This document shows, piece by piece, positions 57,770 through 64,000 of a stretch of DNA of 64,000 nucleotides; the first letter of the stretch is position 1; each line of letters starts with the position of its first letter. Origin of the DNA: Bacillus piscicola (GTDB lineage Bacteria; Bacillota; Bacilli; Bacillales; Marinococcaceae); assembly GCF_022458745.1 (NCBI RefSeq), contig NZ_JAJJJF010000001.1, forward strand, positions 248,001 to 312,000, given 5' to 3'. The position numbers and the translations under genes are program-made. The notes under the pieces were generated by a model. The model was given only the letters and a program-made list of their open reading frames with translations, was not told the origin of the DNA and searched no databases.

Positions 57770-58000
57770 GTGCTAACTGCTACCAAGAGTTCAAGTCGCA
57801 GATCGATGACAACCGTTGAGCTGGAAAAGAAAGCAGCAGAGCTTGAAATTGACACGAAGTATAAAAATGTATTTGAGATCGCACGAGAAGTAAAAGAAGT
57901 GGAAGTACGATTACTCGCAGCTGAATATGGAATAACTTCTGAAGGAAAAGACGTAGCTACACTCGAACAGGAAGTTGAAAAAGCCATGCTAGGCAGATAA
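57770..58000 (+). CDS. Hypothetical protein, 76 residues
   Basis: I do not recognise this family. It is a short Glu/Lys/Ala-rich helical protein with no cysteine or membrane segment. The GTG start is set by AGGAGGG 7 bp or so upstream, and a clear terminator follows at 58127. No link to neighbours is visible. Confidence 0.6.
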   Translation: MLTATKSSSRRSMTTVELEKKAAELEIDTKYKNVFEIAREVKEVEVRLLAAEYGITSEGKDVATLEQEVEKAMLGR

Positions 58001-58126
58001 GTGTCCATTTGATGTGCTGTCCCCCCGCAGCACACACCCCATACCTAAAATTGTCCAGAGCTTAAATGCTGAAGAACAGTCACAGACACTTGGTTACTAT
58101 TTTCATTACCCCCCTTTTAAATATAG

Positions 58127-58160
58127 AAATCCCTGACGAATCGATCAGGGATTTTCTTTT
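58127..58160 (+). terminator. Intrinsic terminator before the two-component genes
   Basis: AAATCCCTGA pairs perfectly with TCAGGGATTT across an 8-base loop, followed by TCTTTTG. Confidence 0.85.
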
Positions 58161-58230
58161 GTTATAATAGGAAGAAAGTAAGCGCTAGTCGGGCAAATTA
58201 TCCAGAGGTGAAATGAGGTTTGGCGGTGAC

Positions 58231-58914
58231 ATGGAGAAAATTTTGCTAATTGAAGATGAAGTGGCCATTAGTAAGGTGTTGCAAGCTTATTTACAAAAAG
58301 AGAATTATGAAGTGAGGGCTGTTTTTCATGGGAATGAAGCAATCCCCACATTCTATGAATTTTCTCCGGATCTAGCCCTCATTGATGTGATGCTGCCCGG
58401 GAAAGACGGGTGGGAGATCTTGGCGGAAATTCGTAAAGATAGTACCTGTCCGATTATTATGTTGACGGCGTTGGATGACATCGACTACCGTTTGCGAGGG
58501 TTGAATGGCGGGGCAGATGATTATATCCCGAAACCTTTTGACGCAAGTGAAGTGGTGGCCCGAACGAAGGCAGTATTGCGGAGAAGCAGGCAGGCGATTT
58601 CGGAAGAGTCTGTTCAGCAATACGGAAGTTTAGTCATTAATCAGAAATCCCATCTTGTCAAGCTTAACGGGGTGGAGGTGCCGCTCACACCGCGGGATTT
58701 ATCACTTCTCTTATTTATTTCCAGGCACCCGAATCAAACGTTTGACCGGGAACAACTGATTGAACATGTTTGGGGTATCGATTATGAAGGCAGTGACCGG
58801 GCGGTTGACTTGTCCATTAAACGCATCCGCAAGTCTTTGCAAAACTGGCCTGCTGCAGAAGGAGAAATTAAAACATTACGCGGATTGGGGTATCAATTTT
58901 GTGCGAAAGAATGA
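58231..58914 (+). CDS. OmpR/PhoB-family response regulator
   Basis: A 227-residue regulator: receiver domain (MEKILLIEDEVAIS; phosphorylated Asp in LALIDVMLPGKDG; KPFDASEVVAR) and a C-terminal winged helix (PLTPRDLSLLLFI; RAVDLSIKRIRKSL; TLRGLGYQF). The ATG at 58231 matches the usual OmpR start; an ATG at 58213 with AGAGGTGA close by is the alternative. It overlaps the kinase gene by 14 bp. Target genes cannot be deduced. Confidence 0.9.
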   Translation: MEKILLIEDEVAISKVLQAYLQKENYEVRAVFHGNEAIPTFYEFSPDLALIDVMLPGKDGWEILAEIRKDSTCPIIMLTALDDIDYRLRGLNGGADDYIPKPFDASEVVARTKAVLRRSRQAISEESVQQYGSLVINQKSHLVKLNGVEVPLTPRDLSLLLFISRHPNQTFDREQLIEHVWGIDYEGSDRAVDLSIKRIRKSLQNWPAAEGEIKTLRGLGYQFCAKE

Positions 58915-60343
58915 TAAAACGAAAAAAATTTCATTGCTTCGGTATTGGACTACCCGGTATTTTTTGACCCTCATTATCGGGCTTCTCCTTGTTGCCGTCT
59001 TGTCCATCATTTGGATACGCCACACAAATATGGAGCACCGCTTGAGTGTAACGAAATACCTCGTTCAAGAAATAGCCGATCGCTTCGTTGAGGAGCAGGA
59101 AGGAAAAGCGGTACCAAGGGCTGGAATTATTGATTACATCGAACAGCGCAAAAATTTATTAGATACCGAAATAGACCCGATCATATACATTGTGAATGCG
59201 AAAGGAAAAGTCATAGCTAACCCTTTCGATCGTAATCCGTATTCGGAGGAATATTTTCCCCTGCAGCTACTGAAACCCGAGAATAGCATTCAGCGTTTGC
59301 AGCTGGAAAATGGGGCGCAGTCCTACATAGTGAAGACGCCTATTCTTTACGAGGATATAACGGTAGGCTGGGTGGTAGCTATTCAGCCTGCACGTAAGCT
59401 GACAGAAATGAATGAAGAGTACCGGCTTCTTGCAATTATGTTGGTTTCCCTAGCATTGATTGGCTGGGCGACGATTTATTTTTTATCAAGAAGATTGTCG
59501 CGGCCGATCCAAGATGTAGCCCGTGCGGCAACACACATCAAAGAAGAAAACTATAATTTCACCCTTCCGGAAGAGATCCGGGAGCAGGAAGTTCATGAAT
59601 TAGTGCATTCTTTCAAAGACATGGCTGGCCGGCTTCAGCAGCTGGAGGGCCTTCGTTCGGAAATGCTCGCCGGTGTGACACATGAATTGAAAACACCTAT
59701 CACTTCTATAACCGGACTCATTCAAGCAGTTCGCGATAACGTAGTGGAAGGAGAGGAAGCAGATGAATTTCTTCATGTGTCCTTACAAGAGGCGAATCGT
59801 TTAAAGGCTATGGTTTCTGACCTGCTTGCATTTAATTCATTTGTGGCGCATGCCGTCCCCGTCACACTTGAAACCCATGAAATCAATTCTTTAGTGAAGG
59901 AAGTGTTGCATCAATGGCAAGTGGCGAATGAAACGGATGAGATGAAGGTAACCGTTGCTTATTTGGAAATCCCCCGGAATGTGCAGGTTGATGCGATCCG
60001 CTTTCAGCAAATCATTGTCAATTTGTTAAATAACGCGAAACAAGCGATTCAAGGTGATGGCCGTGTCCATCTTTCCGTAAAAGGTGGCGGGCCAGAAGAG
60101 GTGAACATTGACATTATTGATGACGGGCCGGGAGTGAAGGATGAAGATAAGGAATTGATTTTTGAGCGGTTCTTTAGAGGGAACAATAAGAAGTATGATA
60201 CACACGGGATTGGGCTTGGTTTGCCGTTTAGTAAAATGATGGCCCGGAGTATGAAAGGTGAGCTTCGTTTAAAAGAAAGCAACCCCGGGCGCACTGTTTT
60301 TTCTTTACAGTTACCGATTATTTCAAACGATCATGAAGGTTAA
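58901..60343 (+). CDS. Sensor histidine kinase
   Basis: A 480-residue membrane kinase: one N-terminal membrane segment (YFLTLIIGLLLVAVLSIIW), an extracytoplasmic sensor domain of about 145 residues, a second membrane segment, a HAMP linker, the phospho-acceptor His in AGVTHELKTPITS, N-box NLLNNAKQAI, G-boxes DDGPGVKD and GIGLGLPFS. GTG at 58901 lies inside the end of the regulator gene, so the two are co-translated. It ends with a 4-bp convergent overlap with cobT. The signal is unknown. Confidence 0.9.
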   Translation: MRKNDKTKKISLLRYWTTRYFLTLIIGLLLVAVLSIIWIRHTNMEHRLSVTKYLVQEIADRFVEEQEGKAVPRAGIIDYIEQRKNLLDTEIDPIIYIVNAKGKVIANPFDRNPYSEEYFPLQLLKPENSIQRLQLENGAQSYIVKTPILYEDITVGWVVAIQPARKLTEMNEEYRLLAIMLVSLALIGWATIYFLSRRLSRPIQDVARAATHIKEENYNFTLPEEIREQEVHELVHSFKDMAGRLQQLEGLRSEMLAGVTHELKTPITSITGLIQAVRDNVVEGEEADEFLHVSLQEANRLKAMVSDLLAFNSFVAHAVPVTLETHEINSLVKEVLHQWQVANETDEMKVTVAYLEIPRNVQVDAIRFQQIIVNLLNNAKQAIQGDGRVHLSVKGGGPEEVNIDIIDDGPGVKDEDKELIFERFFRGNNKKYDTHGIGLGLPFSKMMARSMKGELRLKESNPGRTVFSLQLPIISNDHEG

Positions 60344-61386
60344 TAGGTCTCCAGATCACTAAACGTAGCCATTTCCCGCACCATTGCGCACGCTGCTTGT
60401 AAGATAGGGAATGCCAGAGCAGCACCTGTCCCTTCTCCCAACCTCATTTCCAGGTCAAGCAGTGGCTCTTTCGCTAACATGTCGATTGCAGCAGTGTGTC
60501 CGGGTTCAGCAGATCGGTGGCCAATGAACATATAATCCGCAGCACGCGGTGCGAGTGCCTGGGCAGTTAACGCAGCAGTCGAACTAATAAAACCATCGAC
60601 CAGGACCGGGACACGTGCCGCTGCAGCAGCGAGCATCGCACCGGCCATCCCGGCAATCTCGAAGCCGCCAACTTTAGTTAACACATCGATCGGATCGTTA
60701 CTGTCAACATTTCTATTTTCGAGCGCTTGTTCAAGAATACGCTGTTTTTCATGCAAGCGCTCCTTTGATAATCCTGTCCCAGGACCAGTTACCTCCCGGA
60801 TGCTTTTCCCGCTTAGTGCAGCGGTAACAGCACTGCTTGCGGATGTATTACCAATCCCCATTTCGCCGAGAATCAGGCACTTTATCCCCTTTGAGTGGAT
60901 CATCGTTTCAGCGGCATCCTTGCCTGCCTGAATGGCCGCAACGGCCTCTTCTTTTGTCATGGCATTTTCTTTGAGAAAGTTTGCGGTGCCGTTGTTGATT
61001 TTCCGGGAAATTATGCCGCTTGCATGCAAATTTTCTGCCATTCCAATATCAATCAGCTGAAAGTGAGCACCAATTTGTTTGGCAAACACATTAATCGCCG
61101 CTCCGCCATGTAAAAAGTTTTGTGCCATTTTTGCTGTGATTTCTTGCGGAAAAGCAGAGACTCCTTCTTCGACAATCCCATGGTCCGCCGCAAATACTAA
61201 AATACCGGCCGGGTCGACTTCGGGAAACGCATCTCCCGTCATTCCAGCAAGCTTAGCTGCTATTTTCTCCAAGCGTCCAAGACTGCCGGGAGGCTTCGTC
61301 AATGCATCTATGTAGGCGGCGGTTTTTTCTTCTGTTTCCTTGTTCCATTGCGGGATCTGTAAGTTCCATTCTTCCTGTAACATCAT
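60340..61386 (-). CDS. cobT: Nicotinate-nucleotide:dimethylbenzimidazole phosphoribosyltransferase CobT
   Basis: A 348-residue CobT of normal length: LTKPPGSLGRLEKIAAKLAG, FAADHGIVEEGVSAFP, LGEMGIGNTSASSAV and the catalytic Glu in LGEGTGAALAFP. It activates the lower ligand base for cobalamin assembly. No other cobalamin gene, corrinoid-dependent enzyme or B12 riboswitch was seen in the window, so it probably serves salvage from elsewhere in the genome. Confidence 0.95.
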   Translation of the reverse strand: MMLQEEWNLQIPQWNKETEEKTAAYIDALTKPPGSLGRLEKIAAKLAGMTGDAFPEVDPAGILVFAADHGIVEEGVSAFPQEITAKMAQNFLHGGAAINVFAKQIGAHFQLIDIGMAENLHASGIISRKINNGTANFLKENAMTKEEAVAAIQAGKDAAETMIHSKGIKCLILGEMGIGNTSASSAVTAALSGKSIREVTGPGTGLSKERLHEKQRILEQALENRNVDSNDPIDVLTKVGGFEIAGMAGAMLAAAAARVPVLVDGFISSTAALTAQALAPRAADYMFIGHRSAEPGHTAAIDMLAKEPLLDLEMRLGEGTGAALAFPILQAACAMVREMATFSDLETY

Positions 61387-61513
61387 AGGTCTGTCCTCTC
61401 TTTAATAGTATTCTATCGGGTTGCGAAAATGGAGCTGGCCTTGTGTTCCGGCGGGGTAAACTGTCTACACCGTAGGGCCATAACACTCTTGCTTCTCTCT
61501 AGGTCTAGAGTTC

Positions 61514-62086
61514 TTAGAGTTGCAGTAATTGGTTGGTCAATTCATAAACGATTAGCTTTTGATAATCCGCGTTGTTGCCGTAACGGGCTTTTATCTCTTG
61601 ATATGCTGCCAGTTTTTCTTCTTCATAACGCGGCTCGTCCGGCTCCATGTTCTTATGCTTAAAGAGGAGCATCGGCTCTTGAATATAAGCAGGACGCGGT
61701 CCCCACGTGAAAAGCACGTGTCCTTCCTTATCGGTAAGAATTACTTTCGGAACCGAGCGGCCTCCCATCGTCAGAAAATGATCCATTACATCATCGTGAT
61801 CTTCGAGTACAAACATTTCGACGGGAATGGCTGCTTCTTTCATAGTTTCCAGCACAGGTCCTAGGTTAGGGTGAACGTCTCCGCACCAATCGCCGGCAAT
61901 AATGGCACAACGGAGGTCGTCCCTTTCCTGGAGGGGAGTCAATGCAGCACGGTTATGATCCTCCCACGTAAAGGATTGGTACCATTTTTCGAATTTTTCC
62001 CGGTACTCCGGCCGCATCTTTTCTATAAATGCTTCCGGGGTTATTCCTTCTCCAAGTTTACTCTGTATGTTTTGAGCTGATAACAT
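61514..62086 (-). CDS. Thioredoxin-fold protein with a single-Cys WCGDV motif
   Basis: A 190-residue protein of the thioredoxin-like family common in Bacillaceae. The active-site region reads IAGDWCGDVHPNLGP, with only one cysteine, then GRSVPKVILTDKEGHVLFTW, including the cis-Pro. It is not a normal dithiol thioredoxin; a role in thiol protection or another redox task is possible. The ATG at 62086 follows AAGGAGGGA; the TTG at 62104 lies upstream of that site. Confidence 0.78.
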   Translation of the reverse strand: MLSAQNIQSKLGEGITPEAFIEKMRPEYREKFEKWYQSFTWEDHNRAALTPLQERDDLRCAIIAGDWCGDVHPNLGPVLETMKEAAIPVEMFVLEDHDDVMDHFLTMGGRSVPKVILTDKEGHVLFTWGPRPAYIQEPMLLFKHKNMEPDEPRYEEEKLAAYQEIKARYGNNADYQKLIVYELTNQLLQL

Positions 62087-62276
62087 GTTCCATCCCTCCT
62101 TCAACCTATTCTAGCACGTTCTAAGGACAATGATAAAAACTTCGCGCTGGCTGATTCGGATAGGGATATGTTTCATTCGTCCGTCGTGAAGGAATAGATA
62201 TCGGTATAGTTGCGCGTTTAGAAAGAAAGACGGTAAACTGATTGAAGGACGATAGAAAAAGAGGAGGAGTTGCAAC

Positions 62277-62849
62277 ATGTACGATATTATTGTAATTGGG
62301 GGCGGTCCCGCCGGAGCAAGTGCTGCAATTTTTACAGCGAAAGCGGGCAAAAAGACACTCGTTTTAGAAAACGATCAAAGCGTGACGAAAGCGGCTTGGC
62401 TTCAGAATCATTACGGTGCTCCGGATATGGGAGGCCCTGAATTGTTGGAGGTCGGCAAAAATCAGGCGGAACAATTTGGTGCTGAATTTGTAAGAGCAGA
62501 AGTGAGTGATCTGAAAAATCAGGGCGACGCGAGCGTGAAGGTGGAGACAGATCAAGGGAGCTATGAAGCACAGCGTGTGATCCTTGCTACCGGCAACTCT
62601 GCTAAGCTTGCCGAGGCGGTCGGCATCAAAACAAAAGCAGGAACGGAACCACGAATAAAAGTAGTGGTCGACACAGACGAAGAAGGAAGAACGAGCATGA
62701 GTAATGTTTGGGCTGCCGGCGTTGTTGCGGGAGCTAGTGTGCATACGATTATTACTGCCGGTGACGGAGCAAGTGTTGCGATAAATGTGTTGAGTGAACT
62801 GAATGGGGAACGTTATGTGGACCATGATATGTTAAAAGATAAAAAATAA
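62277..62849 (+). CDS. Short FAD-dependent oxidoreductase of the thioredoxin-reductase type
   Basis: A 190-residue flavoprotein with the FAD motif IIVIGGGPAGASAAIFTAKAG, VILATGNSAKLAEAVG and the C-terminal FAD contact SNVWAAGVVAG. It is about 120-140 residues shorter than thioredoxin reductase because the NADPH-binding domain and CxxC are absent; the frame is intact, so this is a compact family and not a decayed gene. AAAGAGGAGG precedes the ATG. Its electron donor is unknown. Confidence 0.78.
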   Translation: MYDIIVIGGGPAGASAAIFTAKAGKKTLVLENDQSVTKAAWLQNHYGAPDMGGPELLEVGKNQAEQFGAEFVRAEVSDLKNQGDASVKVETDQGSYEAQRVILATGNSAKLAEAVGIKTKAGTEPRIKVVVDTDEEGRTSMSNVWAAGVVAGASVHTIITAGDGASVAINVLSELNGERYVDHDMLKDKK

Positions 62850-62873
62850 AAAAGCAGTTAAAGGAGAAATTGG

Positions 62874-63818
62874 ATGGAAGACGAATTTGTTTACGGAAAT
62901 ACACCGTGTTTTTTAAACAGTAAAAAGATTACCAGTAATGCAGATATGAAAGCAGTAGATGCAGTTGTCTACGGTGTACCTTGGGAAGGTGGTGTGACTT
63001 GGGGGAACTATACGAGCTGCGAGATGGGGCCGAAAGTGATGCGGCTTGCTTCCGGACGCTATTCCGGATTTCTTCCTGAACTAGATGCTATAGACGTCTT
63101 CGAGCATATAAAACTTGGCGATCTCGGCGATGTGACCATTAATTGGAATGACCCTGAAGAAACGATGGAGCGGATTACCGATTTCACAAAGGAAAACGTC
63201 TGGAACACCTCTGTGTTACCAATCGGATTGGGAGGAGATCACAGCATTACATACCCAATCATAAAAGGGTTGGTAGAAGAACGCGATGTAACAGTCGGTA
63301 TTATTCACCTGGACGCTCATTACGACAATGCGGTTTCATTTGCCGGGGAAAAATATGCCCGAAACACCCCGTTTGCCCGTCTATATGAACTTGACGGTGT
63401 CCGGAATGAGAGCCTGATTCATACTGGAATTCACGGGCCGCGCAATAAGCCCGAGAATGGCAAGAGGGCACAGGAAGCCGGAGCCGTAACGATTACCGTC
63501 CGCGATATTCGTGAATGTGGAGACATTTATAAAATGTCGGATGAGATATACGCGAAAGCAAGCCAGGATGTGGATGTTGTGTATTTATCGATTTGCAGTG
63601 ACATTCTCGATTATGCATTTAATCCGGGAGGACCGCCGGATGCAAATGGCTTGACCTCCTACGAATTACTCACTCTCGTCCACGAATTCGCGAAGAAAGG
63701 TATCGTTGGGATGGACTTTGTGGAAGTGTACCCGGAAACAGATGTCAACCAATTTTCTGCCCATCTTGCTTCCACCATCATTTTGTATGCTCTTGCAGGT
63801 GCTGCGCAAAATAAATAG
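62874..63818 (+). CDS. Ureohydrolase (agmatinase/arginase family) with an altered metal site
   Basis: A 314-residue ureohydrolase: GVPWEGGVTWGNYTS, the first metal ligand in LGGDHSITYP, and IHLDAHYDN. The last metal motif, normally SxDxDxxDP, reads SICSDILDY here, so the first Asp is replaced by Cys and the Pro by Tyr, while the second Asp is kept. This suggests an unusual metal site or a substrate other than arginine or agmatine, for example another guanidino compound. AAAGGAG lies before the ATG. It follows the flavoprotein gene by 24 bp and ends in a strong terminator. Confidence 0.82.
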   Translation: MEDEFVYGNTPCFLNSKKITSNADMKAVDAVVYGVPWEGGVTWGNYTSCEMGPKVMRLASGRYSGFLPELDAIDVFEHIKLGDLGDVTINWNDPEETMERITDFTKENVWNTSVLPIGLGGDHSITYPIIKGLVEERDVTVGIIHLDAHYDNAVSFAGEKYARNTPFARLYELDGVRNESLIHTGIHGPRNKPENGKRAQEAGAVTITVRDIRECGDIYKMSDEIYAKASQDVDVVYLSICSDILDYAFNPGGPPDANGLTSYELLTLVHEFAKKGIVGMDFVEVYPETDVNQFSAHLASTIILYALAGAAQNK

Positions 63819-63820
63819 AA

Positions 63821-63861
63821 AAAAGGCTGGTTTTCTTCCTATTGTTGAAAACCAGCCTTTT
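63821..63861 (+). terminator. Intrinsic terminator after the ureohydrolase gene
   Basis: AAAAGGCTGGTTTTC pairs with GAAAACCAGCCTTTT across a loop of about 11 bases; the T-run is in the 3' arm. Confidence 0.85.
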
Positions 63862-63893
63862 CAATGAGAATTTTTACACGTTGGATCTTTTCA

Positions 63894-64000
63894 ACGTTCT
63901 GAAGGACGTCGCTATTTTCCTGGGAACGCGTTTATACGGTGTCATAGGCTCCTAATGACGCTACTATTTTCTTGACAGCACTTTTATACGACTTCATAGG
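63894..64000 (-). repeat. Second array of the 52-bp repeat family, inverse orientation, cut by window end
   Basis: Read on the minus strand, two adjacent 52-base units start at 63997 and 63945 with ATGAAGTCGTATAAAAGTGC and ATGACACCGTATAAACGCG. They share the length, the start, the AAAATAG core and the CGTCAT-like end of the array at 24296-24763. The array probably continues past the right edge. Confidence 0.8.

Noticed and set aside
58760-58900. N-terminal extension of the histidine kinase
   Set aside because: It overlaps the response regulator gene in another frame; the kinase most likely starts at the GTG at 58901.
61387-61513. Cobalamin riboswitch before cobT
   Set aside because: No B12-box or matching conserved core was found on the minus strand, and the leader is short.

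Overview
The window looks like the chromosome of a low-to-moderate G+C Gram-positive bacterium of the Bacillaceae, possibly a salt- or alkali-adapted one. The support is strong AGGAGG-type ribosome binding sites, many GTG/TTG starts, sigma-A-like promoters, perfect catabolite-responsive (cre) matches, lipoprotein binding proteins, an SLH surface protein and short Bacillaceae-type interspersed repeats. No rRNA, tRNA, transposase, prophage or CRISPR was seen. All functional calls rest on reading motifs and gene order; no database search was possible.

Layout. 1-3782: end of a GntR regulator, then glycolate/lactate oxidase glcD-glcF and a hotdog thioesterase. 4132-12070: aminophosphonate uptake and breakdown (PbfA-like lyase, ABC transporter, EamA exporter/importer, PhnW). 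12184-20198: a DeoR regulator, MgtC, then one long operon with a saccharopine-dehydrogenase-like enzyme, PhnX and a bacterial microcompartment (BMC): two BMC-H proteins, acylating aldehyde dehydrogenase, PduL, a flavoprotein and a BMC-P vertex protein. 20360-23824 (minus): a second cassette with paralogues of the binding protein, the saccharopine-dehydrogenase-like enzyme and the DeoR regulator. 24296-24763: nine tandem 52-bp repeats; the same family reappears at the right edge of the window. 24921-27457: two Usp-like proteins and a YogA-like dehydrogenase. 27634-43277: a GntR-controlled catabolic cluster of unknown substrate, with a haem-oxygenase-like diiron enzyme, three ferredoxins, ferredoxin reductase, RidA, creatininase-like hydrolase, aldehyde dehydrogenase and transporters. 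43632-52485: a transporter, then a second, satellite BMC operon (SDR, DeoR, phospho-lyase, kinase, ethanolamine-type permease, HAD phosphatase, a small encapsulation-peptide protein, two BMC-H). 52612-63818: SLH-CAP protein, amidohydrolase, MFS permease, a two-component system, CobT, a thioredoxin-like protein, a short flavoprotein and a ureohydrolase.

How the genes may work together. 2-Aminoethylphosphonate enters by the ABC system; PhnW makes phosphonoacetaldehyde, PbfA makes the same compound from the 1-hydroxy derivative, and PhnX splits it to acetaldehyde and phosphate. The co-operonic aldehyde dehydrogenase and PduL would turn acetaldehyde into acetyl-CoA and acetyl-phosphate inside a BMC. 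The satellite operon would make acetaldehyde (or propionaldehyde) from an amino alcohol by kinase plus phospho-lyase without B12, but has no aldehyde dehydrogenase, PduL or vertex protein of its own, so it may feed the first operon's core. A phosphonate-degrading microcompartment with a shared aldehyde core is the main candidate for a new system. The second candidate is the 27.6-43.3 kb oxygenase cluster, whose genes are tied together by eight copies of a GTATAC-centred operator.
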